DNA from: Alligator mississippiensis
Taxonomy: Eukaryota > Chordata > Crocodylia > Alligatoridae
Direction of reading: 5' to 3'
DNA: 64,000 bases
Assembly: GCF_030867095.1 (NCBI RefSeq)
Contig: NC_081824.1
Span: 173,050,933-173,114,932 of the forward strand
Of the stretch, positions 1 to 13,385 are shown one piece after another; position 1 is the stretch's first letter, and every line of letters begins with the position of its first letter. Below the pieces are notes generated by a model, which made no database searches, was not told where the DNA came from, and saw only the letters and a list, made by a program, of their open reading frames with translations. The translations under genes and the position numbers were made by a program.

Positions 1-1860
1 GAACTTTTGGTCATCTTGCTAGAGAGAGAAAGAAGAGAAGAAAGGAATGTGTGGAATCTAGATACTACATGCAAGCATCCTAGATGAGAGGGGGACATGT
101 TCTTCGCAAAACACGCATCCAAAGCAAACAGCAGGAAATTTGAAAGAATCCCATGGAAGTAAAAAACAAAAACAAACAAACAAAAAAAACCGAAAAAAGA
201 AAAAAAGGCTCTATTCGTCACTTTATTCACTCTTGGTTTGATTCTTCTCTGAATGTCATTTAATCTCAGACTCTGCACTGAGTCAGCAGAACAGAACTTC
301 CTGCCCCACGCACGCTGCCTGATCAGTATTACGCTCAAACAATATTGTGGAAACCAGCTGTGGTGGTTTTCTGAACACCTTGAAAGTTAAATAATTATAT
401 AAACTATGGAGATAAGCAAAAAGAAAAATGTTAAACTGTAGCGTTTTATTGTTTACTGTATTTTGAGTCTCCCTCCCCAGAATTTCCTTCATTAAGACAT
501 TCCAGTCTGCCGCGCCTTTGTCTACTACTCGTGGTAAAGAGCTGGTATCTTACAAGAGCTGGGTGCATTCTCCTTCATTATAATTCCCCTGCCTGTCTGG
601 GGTTAGCAGTTAACAGAAATTCCCATTGCAGCAGACTTAAGCACCTTTTAGATGAGAGACTTTGTATTTTCATACAGGTTTGGGGAAGTTTAAGGAAAAA
701 AGCCCTCCTTTTATAAGCAATTTTTATTTTAAATTACAAAATAGATTTAAAAAAAATCTTTTGTAAAAGATATTAATAAGCTCCTTGCTGCTGTCCAAAC
801 TAGAGATGTACTATATCCCAGCCCCCTTTTTTAAAGCATGCCATATAACCTACATGTTGTAAGCCATATGAGACAATAATAATGTGTGCCAAATTGGTGT
901 ACAGTTGAGTTTAGTTTTTGATTTAAAAGAAAATCTCCTCCTTAGAGTTTAGAGATTAAGGATTATAAATATTGGGATTTTGCTCCTGTTTTATCTCTCT
1001 GGCTTTTGGACCCACCCAGGAATTCAGGTTTAGCACCAAGGAGTCAGATTTCAGCCCTGGTGGAAGAATATCTGACTCTGTGGCTTCTTTGGAGTTGCAT
1101 CTGCTTGGCCTCCAGTCCAAGACTAATCCGTTTTAGAAAGAAGTGTTTTTTTGTGTCAAAGAAGATCCAGCCCAGGCAAAGAACTTTGAAACTACAAGAT
1201 GGCATCCCCACATCCTGTGATTGTCACTCTGGGCTTAGGTGAGACTTTTTGAAACTGTAGTTCACCTTGTTGAGCCATGAATGTAGTAAAAGCAGAGCCA
1301 GGGTGGTTATTGGACCAGCCCAGCCCAAGGTGCTGCAGAGACCTCTGTCGTGATTCTGGATGCTACAGGTTTTGTTGAGAGAGCTGAAGACAACTATTGA
1401 AATCTTGCCAACTCCCAGATGAGCACACAAGGGTCATAAGCCCTGACCTGGAATGAACTGTAGATCTACATTATTGTAGCTGATTGAAAAGCTCTCAATA
1501 TACATTTCCTCTGTCCACTCCAGCTCATTTTTCTCTGCAGTCAGGAACCCACAACCTTTTATTTGAGTTTCTGATGCTTGCTCATGGCTGCTTTCTCCAT
1601 GCCTAAGCAGTCTTTGGACTGTTAACTCCTCTTGTCTGACCATGAACTCTGTGGTAAGTGTTCTTGAAGAGGGCTCTGAGATGGAGTTGGTTATCACTGC
1701 CTTGAGTCAGTAAAGGCTGGCAGTATTTTCTGGCGTGAAAAGGTAGCAGAAAGTAATGAGGCCTGTTAACATGTGCTCAGCATGAAGGGCATCTTGCCAC
1801 AAGAAAGGTGGGGAGCAGCTATCTCTACTCTGGAACTTGCCTTCTAATATTGCTGGGCAC
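1..1860. other. intergenic, nothing recognised
   Basis: AT-rich non-coding sequence with A-rich runs near 160-210. The short open frames show no codon-bias or family signal. In mammals the neighbour beyond the MOCS1 3' end is DAAM2, in convergent orientation; no DAAM2 coding exon was seen. Confidence 0.5.
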
Positions 1861-1912
1861 ATCATAGCAACAAGCTACAGTGACATAACTCATTGCTACA
1901 GTTACGTAGCAT

Positions 1913-2059
1913 CAGCGGGCACAAACTGTGACACCGATGCTACTACACAGTAGCTCATTGCTGTTATGCAGCAGGGTTGGAAACAACCCATGTGCTGCTG
2001 GGACTGGACAGTAATGGCAGTTACTGCGCAGTTGGGTGCATATATAGACGTGCCCGCTG
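1913..2059. mobile_element. short MITE with CAGCGGGCAC inverted ends
   Basis: Perfect 10-bp inverted termini: CAGCGGGCAC at 1913-1922 and GTGCCCGCTG at 2050-2059. The interior GTTGGAAACAACCCATG block is shared, in opposite orientation, with the MITE at 42332-42470. A further fragment of the same family (CAGTGACATAACTCATTGCT) lies just to the left at about 1879-1898. Confidence 0.65.
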
Positions 2060-5000
2060 GATCCAAGCTCCTGTCTGATTCTAGAACCAGAAGTGTCCCA
2101 GCTGTACATCTTCTCCACGTCATCCAGACACAGCCCAGTGCAGTCAGTAAACAGGTAAGGAAAGATAAACGCCTTGTTCCTTGTCCTCAGTCAAATAAGG
2201 TTTCGTCCTAACAGTGCCCCTAACATGCAGGATATCATCAGTGATGACTGGCACAAAGACTGATGCATTTTGTATTTCTAATTCCTCTCATTTGCTGCCT
2301 AGACTAAGACTTAGCCATCTGCACTGGCACTCCTGCTAGAGTGATGGAGCTGTGCCATTATACAGTGAGGTAAGAGCTCCCCTAAACAGTCAGTATGGGC
2401 AGAGCTTCAGTGTTTCCCTTGGGGGTCACCAAGGCATGTTACACTTGCTAGGGAGCCAGCAAGACCTGCAATATCTCTTTTGTCCTCTACCCAGATCTAG
2501 GACTCAAAATCCTCTTTGCCGACTTGTTCAGTTACTCTCCAGCCCCTGCTCTCTCCGGCCCTTCTAACTTCACTCTCTTACTGGGCAAGAATCTTTGCAG
2601 AGCGTACCCAGCCCTTCAGGTGCATCCTGGTTGGAAAGGAGATAGGGAGCAGCATCTGCATAGATCTGTATCTCCTTGTTTCCTTGCATTCACTGGTAGT
2701 TAACAGTCTGAAACCAGCAGCAACAAAGAGAAGTATTAGCAAGGCCTATAGGATGTATAGCTCATTCATTTGATGGACACGATGAATCAAGAAAATACTT
2801 CCCTGGAAAAATTATATTGATGTTTTCTCCTTGTGGAGGAAACGAGTGTAGCTTTGACTCAGAGGCGGCCGGCACCCTCCACTTTGAAGCAATCTGGTTT
2901 TTTTAGCATAGCCACCTCCTTGTAACTTGGTGCCTCCTGCAGTGAGCATGGTGTCTCTGGCTAGATATGAAGATCCTGTCAGCCACTTTCTCAAAAGCCT
3001 TTTTGCCACCCCTAGTGAGATGCTAACAATAGGCTGCTTATGCACCAGGGAGCCCCAGGGAAAGAAAAGTGGTGGGAAGTCTGTATATAAGGAAATGTGG
3101 ACAGGAGAAAAAAAGAGTCCAACCAGTAAAGAGACATGGCTGATTCCAAGATCATACTCATATAAATGCTCACAGTAATCCCAGGAAGAAGGAACTATGG
3201 AGCAGTGGCACAACATAGCTGGTAACTAACTTGCCAACAGGCAGCTGGGACCTGCCAGCCCAGGCCATGAAGTAGACTGGCATAATAGAGCCCTGGCTGG
3301 GGAGATCTACCAGTTCACTTCTTCCTGCTACCAGAGCTTATGTGGATGCATGACAGGAGTTTTTAATCCAAGTCAAGATAACATTCTCTCACCTCCCTTG
3401 TGGCAAGTCCATCCAGAGCCTCTCTGTTACAGGACCATGTTAAGTGTTTTGCCTCCCAATCTGGCCCAAAGATTTCCTTTGCTTACATCTGGATGACCCA
3501 CTGGAGTTTAGCAGATTGCGTCAGGGTGACCATAGAAGAGATACTAACACAAGTGCTTGGTCAGTTCACTCTTCCTCTCTGTCTTCTACTTCCATCATTG
3601 TTCTCATCAATCACAAGCAGAATTTCCAGAGACAAGGTAAAATGACATTAAAGCTGCTCCAGGACATAGGAGCACAAAGGCCATCTCCTGTCCTGCAGGA
3701 GACAAAAGCTTTGAGCACCAAATCTCTATAACAACAACAGCAGGACTAGTGCTTCGAGGTGAGAGACTTCCCAAAGGGGAAGACAACTTGGGTGTCCTTT
3801 TAAAAGCATTTCTGTAATGTGTTCATGGTGTCTGAGGAAGGGAGAAGGATGGTGAGGGGCCCTACTGGAAAGATGTGGGATCGACATTACTGTTAGGGTT
3901 AGCTTCTTTGGATGAATCTTTTCTTTTTTTCAGGCAAGCTTATGCTTTGAGCTGGATTGTATGGGGAGAGGCTATGGGAGAAATGTCTTTGAGGGGAATG
4001 GAGATCAGTTCTACAGTTCATATGTACATGATGTATGCAGTTTTGTTTCTGGGTTGGGTTTATTAGTATTATTATTATTATTTTTGGTTAAATGTTTAAA
4101 AAATAATTAAGGTTTAGGAATCTCTAAGGGGAACTTGTAAATCTGACACCTCTATTTATTTTGCCTTATTTTAGTTTGCTATGTCTGTATGTATACACTG
4201 CCTTGCAGCAAAGGACTATTGAGACTGTGCCAGGGCATTACACCAGCTAGACAGTCGGTTTGACTATTCCAGGAGAGGCTGTGGTAGGCCAGGGGTTGTG
4301 TACGGTCAGAATTGGTGGGGGAAGCGTGCTGCCCCGTAGGTGTGGGCTGTCCCCAGTGATGTTTTTTTCAATCATCGCTACGACCAATACAGATGATGTT
4401 TTATTGCACATTTTTTACTTTATCCCAATCATGACTCAGAGTAGTGGGACAGAGGAGTAAAAAGCTGTATTAGCACTCACTTCGCATTCCCAAATTCTGC
4501 CTTTAATCTGAAAGGAGTTGAGCATTTCTACAGAAGCAAGACTATTCTTTATGTTCTTATTGGAGTTAACATATTGCTGAGATTGAACTGGGACAGTTCT
4601 CACCCTTCAAAACTATTGTTCCTTGTTATCTGCAGACTCAAGGAGGCAGCATTTCCTTTTTTTCTACATTTACAAGGTTTTCTTTCCTTAAGGACTATTT
4701 AAAAAAAAATATCTAAATTCTGCAGAAACAGATGGCTTCTGCTGTGAATTGATTCTAGGCACCTATTGAGTCCACTGTGCAGTTTGATTAATTTTTTTTT
4801 CTATTCCACTTCATTGGCTCAACGTCAGTGAGGCTGAATGAAGGCTTTCAACTCATTTAGTTTCTGTGGGCTGACAGTAACTGAGTACTTGATCCCAACT
4901 TCTTGGCTTGTGCCCAAGTATCAGGTAAGACCAGGTGCATTCAGTCTAGGGTGGCCATAGGCAGCTGACCATGTGCAAATGTAGAATTTAGAAGTCACTT

Positions 5001-7790
5001 AATCCTTGGGAGGATGATGACAAAAAACAAAGTTGGCCAAATTTTGCTCAGTATAACTCACAGACCAGATTGTGTTTGTCAGCCTAAAACAGGGCTATAG
5101 TGTCTTGTTCCCAGTTGCTTTTTATTTTTGTGATAATGCTCTATTGAAAATTCTCCAGAGCAAATCTGATAGCACTGCCATAATGCATGTACTGCTGAAG
5201 GAATGCCCAACAGATCTCTAAGGCCATCTTTGTCTCTATTACTGATAATCTAGATCAACTCCAGTGTAGTCATTACATCTTGCTCTGGTTTTATACCCAT
5301 GTAACTCAGAGTAGGATCTCACCTTAAACTCACCATAATCTTATAGGGTGAGTTACCCATAAGATGTTCCACTGATCTCCTGAAGGACATTGCGAGAAGG
5401 GTTTATGCCAGCAGCCAGATTGCTAATCTTTGAAACCCTATATGCCCAGTCTATAACACATCCTTCTACTCCACCTCCTAAAAAAACTTTCTAAAATTGC
5501 TTAGAATTCTGAAATGAAATGTCAGGAGTTAAGGAAGCAGGATAGGTGAATGCTTCCTCCTTTTAGGATCTTGTCACTCCTTTGGGGCTGATTTAGCTTG
5601 AAACTTGCTATCTACTTTGAGAGCCTCCCACACGCTCAGTTAGAAAGCAGGATGCTCCCCACACATGGAGGGTTGTGTGAGGCTGTGCTGCTGTAATGCC
5701 TTGGTGTATCCTCATTTCTTGGTCAATTTAAGACTATAAATGAATTAAATGTACAAATCCTGTAGTGTCCTTTTTATCTGCACCTTTTTATAAGAATATG
5801 CTGTAATACTAAAAAAAAATAAAAAAAAAATAAAGATATATTGCCCCCCACTGTGTTTCTGTGATTTTATTTTATTGTTGATTTTTTTTTTTTCCAGGAG
5901 TTTTGCTGGGCACGACCAAGGCCCAATTAACAATGAGAGAGTTGGGGGTGGTTTTCTAAAGAAGCTCCCCCCTGCCCTCAGTTTTTGCTGCTACTCTTCA
6001 TTAAACACCATTATTCAATTATACCATTATTCAAATCAAATACACAGAGTTGCTCTGTTTGTTTGCACATAAGCCTCCCATGGTGCCCGAGCAGAATCAG
6101 ATTTGTTGGCTAAGCACATCCTTGAAATACAGATCTTCAACTGACTGGCTGTACACTCACCCTGCAGAGAGCTAGATTTTAGTCTGCTTGGGACTTGGTT
6201 GCTCCAGGGAACCATGTGCTTGGCTGCTGGGACAATAAAATAAAAGTATGGTGCATTCCAACAGCAATCTCTGCATAACATCCCAGGGCAATGCAAGCAA
6301 AGCATCCAGAGTTGGCTCTGACAGGCAGAGGTAACCCCCTACAGCGCTACACCCACACAGGTGGGAATGGTTAGGGTAATAAACCATGGCTCTTGGCCAA
6401 AAGCAATCCGGGGCTAAAACATTTGTACTAGGGAGTCTGAAGAAGCCCACTCAGAGACAGCAAGCTAAGAAAGCCCAGTAAGCACACCAGACTGAGAGCT
6501 CTCCAGAACTACTATTCTAAGGTATGATTGCTAGTATACATTTCTCTATTACAATCTGTTTGATTCAAGCTTGCTTATCCATGTTACAAATGGAAATGCA
6601 AAGGCAAATGGTGTTTTTCTTCCCCTCGCTCCCAAGACAACTAAGTGATAGAAGTATGAGCCTAACTTGAATGTCTAGTCTCTGTCCTCACCTGCCTGGA
6701 TGTAATAAAAGAAGAAAAAAAGTGCGGGGGAGGAGGGCAAGTCACACCTTTCCCTTCACTGGAGGGCAAGCTTAGAAGGGGCTTCTGTTCTAGCTGCAGA
6801 ATTGTCCTATCTGCTTTACAAAAGGAAAATGCAAGCAACCCTGTTTGATATGTAGGCAAGGGGGCTGAAACCGTGAATGGAAGAGAGCTGCAGTCTCAGT
6901 CTGTGAGGAAAGGACCCACCACAGGAGCACCTTGAACCCTCTCATACAGTTTCTTCTTGAACTGTCCTGCCTTTTTTCACATGGTCACTATTGAGGAAGG
7001 AAGATAAGTGCTTCTGCTGCAGAGGGGCCATAGACTAGAAAGGAGATCACAACCAGGCATTAGCTGTTCTCTGTGGTTAAGGTGACAGGGAAAGCTCTGT
7101 TGGTAGGAGCCACAAATGATAAGCAGCACAGATCCCAGTCTCTCTTTCTTAAAGCTGTGACTGCCTGTTTTGGGGAGGGATGAAATCCCTACCTACAGCA
7201 GAGCAGAGAGTGCTGTGAAGTTTGCTGGAATTAAAATGGCTGAGCCCTGGGCTTTGCTCACCTGGGGGCGGAATGACTAAATGGCTTTTTAAGCCTTGAA
7301 CTTTGCTTTCAGGGCTGCTTGCCAGACCTTTTCTTATGCTTCAGTTACCATCAAACATCTGAAACAGCTTACTGCTGTTATGCTCAGAGATGTGTTTGAC
7401 TATTAGCCCCAGTTTGAGTAGCTTATCAGGGAAGTAGGACTATTTCTTCTTGTTTGGTTCTGGTATGGGCTTGGTAGTGTGCATTTGGAAGAGTGGTGTG
7501 GATGTTATACATTATGGAGCTATATGGCTATTTACCAGCATGCATGTCATTTCCCTAGGTTCTCACCTTGTGTATGTAGTCTGTGTTTGTTGTTTGGTAT
7601 TGTGTGCCTTGGAGTAGTCCAACTGGTGTATGAAGCCATTGACTAATGAATTTATCTTGCAAGGAATCCTGCATAGATTCAGCTATAGATTGGCAGGGGA
7701 AGGCTCCATTTCATAGAATAAAGTACAGAGGCACTTGGAAGATGAAGTAAAAAATCTGAGTTCTTCTTGTGTTGTATTGGACAGAGGGCT
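2060..7790. other. intergenic, no gene recognised
   Basis: About 5.7 kb without a convincing coding exon, RNA gene or well-bounded repeat. It contains homopolymer and AT-rich runs (for example 5810-5835 and 5880-5893). Open frames up to 134 codons (2812-3216, minus) look like chance. Confidence 0.5.
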
Positions 7791-7794
7791 GAAA

Positions 7795-7900
7795 TTGCGG
7801 AAGGATGGCCCAGTAAACTATGATGCTAGCTTGGGAATCCTGAGTCTAATTCTCTGTTCTGCTAAAGATTTAGCTGACCTGGACAAACCACTTGGTGTAT
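7795..7900 (+). repeat. MIR (CORE-SINE) fragment
   Basis: The segment reading GCTTGGGAATCCTGAGTCTAA followed by TCTGTTCTGCTAAAGATTTAGCTGACC resembles the MIR 3' half (sorting of 'caggagacctgggttc...ctctgcc...tgacc..gggcaagtcact'). Diverged and old. Confidence 0.55.
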
Positions 7901-8004
7901 GAATAGATGTGTTCTTAACTTGGATTAAAATAGTAGTGGAGCTGGGCTTTAAGTTGGGTTAGCAGCTTGACTTCAATTGTACGCTTCTTTTATAGATGTG
8001 GGGT

Positions 8005-8580
8005 GCTGGGCTCAGCTAGGGACAGCTATGGTGGTGGTGGTGGGTGGGGATCTCTCCTCCTTACACCTGCCCATGCCTGACCCCTCTCTCCACAGCTCCC
8101 ACTCATGTCTTCTGGAGACACAAGCTGCTCACTTGAGCAGTTCAGCCAACTCCAAAACCCAAGTGTCCTTGTCTTCACCAGTATTTTAACTTAAGTTAGC
8201 TAACAGGGTCTTACCCGCATGCAGATTATGGCTGTGAAAGGATTATAGCAATACCTCTTGCCATAAATCTGAGATGGGGAATGGGACTGGGAGGGGAATT
8301 CTGCCTGGTCAGAGCAGCCCAGCCCCTTACTATGACTCTGGCACCCTCCTCATGGTCAGCCCCTAGGGCTCATGCCCTTGTTGTCAACTCCTTGTTATAC
8401 TTCTGCCAGTGGGCAGGCAGCAAGCACAATGAGGCTGACCTGTGGACTATGGGGAGCAGGTATGCAGGATGCTGCACAACTGCTGCCAGGGACAGCTACA
8501 GTGGTGGGTAGGTCCCTCCTTCTTAAACCTGCCCCTTCCTGACCCCTCACCCCCCAGGCATGTCTTCTGGAGAGCTCACT
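8005..8580 (+). repeat. pair of ~100-bp direct repeats
   Basis: 8016-8125 and 8482-8580 share the order GGGACAGCTA, then GTGGTGGG, CTCCTTCTTA-like, CCTGACCCCTC and CATGTCTTCTGGAGA. The copies are about 470 bp apart in the same orientation. This is either a local duplication or two copies of one unclassified repeat. Confidence 0.6.
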
Positions 8581-8734
8581 ACTCTACACTGTGGAGGGGG
8601 GGGGAAGTGCAACTGCAACCCCTTGTATTTGCCCCTGATTTCATTAATTACTCCAATTGATTTTTTTTTTTAAACCAAAAAATCAAAGCTTATTGTGAAG
8701 AAGACTCTCATAAAATTGATTGTGCTTGTCAACG

Positions 8735-9500
8735 TTGAACTTCATTTGCCATTTTGTTGCCCAGTCACAGTGATGCACATGGGGGAAAATAACCCAAGAT
8801 ACACATACACAAGGATGAGCTCTACATTAATTGTTACTGCTCAAGAAAGAGATTTTGGAATGATCATGGATCATTCTGAGAAAACATCAGCCCAGGGTTC
8901 AGCCCAGGTTCAGCATCTGTCAAAAAGACCAATAGAATATTAGGGATTATTTAGAAGGGGATTGAAAGTCACAGAAAATACTGCTGTTCCACCTAATAAA
9001 TCCATGGTATGCTCACCTCTTTAGTACTGCGTGCAGCTCTTGTCCTTGCATCTTAAAAACAACAACAAAAAGATATAGTAAGGATAGAACAAATGTAGGG
9101 AATGGTAACAAAGATGGGCAGAGGTATAGAGAGGCTTCCATACAAGGAGAGACTAAATAAACTAGGAATTTTCAGCTGAGTGGAAAAAATGGTAATAGAA
9201 GGAAGACATGATAAAGGTCTTAAAATTGTGAATGGCACGGAGAAAATAAATAAGGATTTACTATTTCTCAGAAAACTAGACTGAGGGGGCATACAATGAA
9301 ATCATTACATAGCAGATTTAAGACAAACAAAAGGCAGTTTTGTTTTGTTTTTCCCTTCCCCAGAAGCATATATAATTATCTTGTGGGACTGATTGCCACA
9401 AGGTGTCATTGAGGCTGGTAACATAAGCAGGTTGAAAAAGGGATTGGATCCTGTATGAAGTTGTCCTTACTTCATGATTAGAGAGCCAACAGTTATGGAT
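8735..9500 (+). mobile_element. old CR1-type LINE fragment (RT C-terminal part)
   Basis: Order of motifs matches a common old amniote CR1/L3 group: TGATGCACATGGGGGAAAAT, then a TTTTGGAATGATCATGGATC-like segment, TCAAAAAGACCAATAGAAT, and a degraded 'YCVQLL' segment near 9025. This is followed by the GAGAGACTAAATAAACTAGG block. Many frameshifts; no long frame survives. Confidence 0.75.
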
Positions 9501-9590
9501 ATAATGAGCGATAGCCTTTGATTATGACACGGGATATAAAAGTAGCCTGCCACAGGGAGACATGAAGTCGGTTTTGAATATCAGCCTAAA

Positions 9591-11245
9591 CTAGGGTTAG
9601 AAAATGGGAATGCTTTGTAGCTCTATTTCATATTACAGGTGGTAGGATTCTCAGAGCTATGTTTAAGGCAGAGATAGAGGTAGGGCAATCATGCTAATAG
9701 TGGGATGGTCTGTGGGATGCTCCTCCTATGGTTGGGGTGAAAGGGCTTCTATTGGTGGGATGAGGCTTCGTGGTGGGAAGTTCTTCTTCCTTTAGTGGTT
9801 GTTGTGGCAGCAAGGGATCTCCCTGTTAGGCTTAGGGCTGGAGTTTGGGGGCTGTCTGAGGAGTTGCTATGATCAGGCTGCCCAAGCTCTCCTGCATGTT
9901 TGCGGGCTGGTAATATTCCTGGAGCTACGTTTGGAGCACTGGTAGGTAGGACAATGCATGATAATAGTGGGATGAACCCTGGGGTCCCCCCATCTCCCAT
10001 CCTCAACCCAAGGTCTCCAACATTGGAGTCAGGCTTAGGGGTTGCTGGGTTGCTCCTGCTTCAGTGGATTTTGTGACCGCTAGGGATCTCCAAGCTAGGC
10101 ATAGGGATGGAGTGTGGAGGCTCTCTACACACTTCCTGTGGTCATGCTACCCAGGGCCTCCTGCCCAAGGCTCAGGTTGGGACTGCAGGAGCAGCTTAAA
10201 CTGGGGTTAAGGTTAGGGTTAGAGAGTGGGGATGGTTTGAGCTGTCTTTCATGTTGTGGGTGGTAAGACTTCTTGAGAGATGTTTAGGGACCACATAGGC
10301 AGAGTGATCCATGCTAATAGTCAGTGGGATGGGTGCTGGAACTCCTCCTAGAGTTGTGGTGGGATGGCTCCCAGCTGTGGGGTCAAGTTTGGGAGTATGA
10401 GGGTTCTTCTTGCTCCAGTGGATGCTGTGGCAGATAGAGATCTCTTGGCTAGGCTTAGGGATTGGGTAGGGGGATCCTCAAGGGTTGGAGAATGGGCAAG
10501 GTTTGGAGCCTTGCTGGCTGGGGGTGGTAGGACTCCCAGAGATTGGTCACTGGTAGGTAGGGTGATCCATGAAACTAGTCAGCAGGATAGACCCTGCCCC
10601 CCACCCCCCAACTTCAGATTTGGAGGTGGGAGTGCTCCCAGTGATGAGGTCAAGCTTGGGGAAGGGAGTATTCATCTTGGTCCGGTGCGTGTTGCAGCAT
10701 CGAGTGATTTCCAGCTAGGCTTTGGGGCTCTCCAAGGGAGTACCTGTGCTCAGGCTGCCTTGGGTCTCTTGCTTGGGGCTAGGTTTGGGGTTGCTGGAGC
10801 ATTCTGGGTTAGGGTTAGGATTAGGATTAATGAATGGTCCACTCCTGGAGCTGTGTTTAGAACACAGGTAGGTGGGGCAAGCCAAGGTAGTAGTCAGTGG
10901 GATGGACCCTGGGCCCTCCCTTTTTAGTTTGGTGCTAAAAGGCCTCCAGTGATGTTCTCAGGCCTGACTGTGGGAGGGTTTTTCTTTAGTGGGTGTTGTG
11001 GCAGCTAGAGTTCTCCTGCCTTGTGGCCTCTCTAAGGGAGTTCCTGTGGTCAAGCTGCCATGGTCTCTTGCTTGGTGCTAGATTTGAAGCTGCTGGAGCA
11101 GTCTAAGCCAGGTTTCAGATTAATGTTAGGGTTGGAGAATGGGCAAGGTTTTGATCTTTCTGGTGGCAGCCAATAGAACTTCTGGAGCTATGTTTAAGGC
11201 ACAGGTAGGTGGATGGTTCATACTAATAGTCCCCAGGATGGACCT
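9591..11245 (+). repeat. tandem repeat block, ~260-360-bp unit, about six copies
   Basis: A landmark (TAATAGT..GGGATGGACCCTGGG or a variant) recurs at about 9701, 9968, 10325, 10583, 10898 and 11235. Between landmarks the same ordered pieces recur: 'gggttagggttagagaatggg', 'gtggtaggactcctggagctatgttt', 'aggtaggg', 'cttcagtgg..ttgtggcagctagggatctcc', 'gctaggcttaggg'. Unit length varies, so copies carry indels. The 187-codon frame at 10364-10927 lies within it and has no family signal; I treat it as chance. Confidence 0.85.
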
Positions 11246-12550
11246 TGGGAGCCTCACCTAGGGTGAAGTGTCAAACAAGTCACTGGGGATTCATTGGCCA
11301 CTTAATTTACTATAGTTTAATTTTTATCTGTTGCACAGTGACAGCAAACACTCTGGTTACCAAAGAATAGCTTATAGATACTTGTGCTCCATCCCCTTTT
11401 AACACATGAAATTGTTCATACCCATGGTCTCAGGGCCATATCTGAGATTGACTTTTCTGAGGGGAAATATCATGTGTTCATTCTGATAATTTTGGTTATG
11501 CTTTTAAATCTTGGTTATACCTTCCCCAAGACTAGGTTATCCTATAACCACCCACCGTAGGCTTCCTTTCCCCCACAGCATGAAGATTTCCAACACCCCA
11601 TGTATGGCAATGGCTTGCTTGAACAAGGCAATATTCCTAGGCATGTATTACCCTGCTGTTACTGTAAGTGGAATTTGGCCCCATCTCTTCCCCACCGTAT
11701 TGAGTGTAGTATTATGGCCAGGTTAACTGAGTGAGCAAATGGAACATTCCTGTCTTAGAAAGTGACCTTCCCCCTTCTTTCTAGTTCCTTTCAAATTGAA
11801 TAACGTATTCTCAGACCAAGCCCTAGCCTCCCCAACTGGAGAGTCAATGCAGCCTCTGGAACCAGAGGGAGCATGCAGCATTTCTCCACAAAAGCCACTC
11901 TCCAACTGCAATAACCACAGCTGTTTCAACTACAGTCAACTGTGGCTAAGGCCTGGAGTGCTCACTTCATGCCCAATTCTCATCCCAGCACTGGGAGACA
12001 CCAGCTGGCACGTTTTTGCTTGGCAGTGAGGTCAAAGAGAGGCTCCAAATCTGCAATCTTAGCCTCTCCCATAATCAAGATCCCTTTCTTGTGAAGCAGC
12101 TGCCAGCTCCCTGTCTGCTCCCCATTAATTCCCTCTCAGCTGGACCCAGAGGGATGCCACCCAGCATGACATAACCTGGAAGTGAGCTTGCGGGAGAAAG
12201 GGGATTAAATGAGATATTTTAAAAGTTTTATCTTTTAATGTTTAAACTGTCCAAAGTGGCTAAATCCAGATCACCCTGAGCAAGAGGAGATTGGACCCAG
12301 ACCAATACTGAGAAGCTCTGATCTGGATCTGTTTAAAAGACAAAATGCTACAGTTATGGGCAAATGGATCAATGATGTGTAAGCATCTTGGGCCCATGTA
12401 TGGGGTAGTTCCCTTTCTGGGTATGGACACATGCATTTGGAGCTGTTTCCAAGGCTAGCAGCTGTTACATTTTAATTGTTACATGTGAACAAGCTGGAAA
12501 CAATGCAACTGGCTCAGTAGCAAGCAAAGAGTAATTATAAATGGATCCAT
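11246..12550. other. intergenic, nothing recognised
   Basis: No coding, RNA or bounded repeat signal seen. Short frames at 11511-12029 are unsupported. Confidence 0.45.
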
Positions 12551-12554
12551 ATTG

Positions 12555-13145
12555 GAATGGCAGGATGTTTCAAGCAGAGCCCCATGGGGTCTGTCTTGGG
12601 CTTGGTGCTGTTCGATGTGCTTACTAATGATTTGAATGCTGGGATAGAGAGCTTGTCTGCAGATCTGCTCAACACAAAACTGGGAAGGACTGCGAACACG
12701 CTGGAGAACAGGAATGCAATTCTATCCTGATAAATCGAAAAATTGAGCTGAAGCCAACAGCATCAGCTCAATCCAGCAAATGCAAGGTGCCTACATCTCA
12801 AGAAAAATAACCAAAAGTGCAAATATAAAATGGGTAACTGGCTGCATGAGGCCACTATGCAGAGAGATCTAGGAGTGCTGGTGTATCACAGGCTCAGTAT
12901 GACTGCAGTGTGATGCAGCTGCACAAAAGACAAATGTATTTGTGGGCTGCATCAACAGGGACAATAGGTTTGTGACGGGGGAAGTGATAGTGCCTCTACT
13001 TGGTACCAGTTAGGCCTCATCTAGAGTATTGGACTCCATATTTTAAAAGGATGTGGGAAAGTTAGATGGGGTCCATAGGCAGGCAACAAAAATGGTAAAG
13101 GGCTTGGGAGAAAAGCCTTATTAGGACAGATAGAAAGAAGTGGGT
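12555..13145 (+). mobile_element. degenerate CR1 fragment
   Basis: Recognisable RT pieces in order are GTCTTGGGCTTGGTGCTGTT (the 'S(V)LGxVLF' block), a degraded catalytic segment near 12670, and AGAGATCTAGGAGTGCTGGT ('RDLGVLV'). A GGCCTCATCTAGAGTATTGG segment near the 'RPQLEY' block follows, then GGTCCATAGGCAGGCAACAA. Heavily mutated. Confidence 0.75.
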
Positions 13146-13385
13146 TATGGTTTTTTTTTCCAGCCTCCCCATTCTGTCCCTTTGAGATCCTGTCCTAATA
13201 TTGCCCTTCTACTTTTTCTCATCTCCCTGTTCTAAGCTTTTCTCTGGCACCACGGCCACCTTTCTTTTCCTGTGTCCTTCTTGCTGCCTCAGCACACAGC
13301 AAGCACCACAGTAGCCTCTAGTGTCTGGAAATAGGAAGTGTATCTTACAGGCAGCCCAGCTGGATGTGTGAAGATCCCAGGAGAT

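Noticed and set aside
10364..10927. 187-codon plus-strand open frame
   Set aside because: It lies wholly inside the tandem-repeat block, has no recognisable domain, and its frame shifts between repeat units, so chance explains it.
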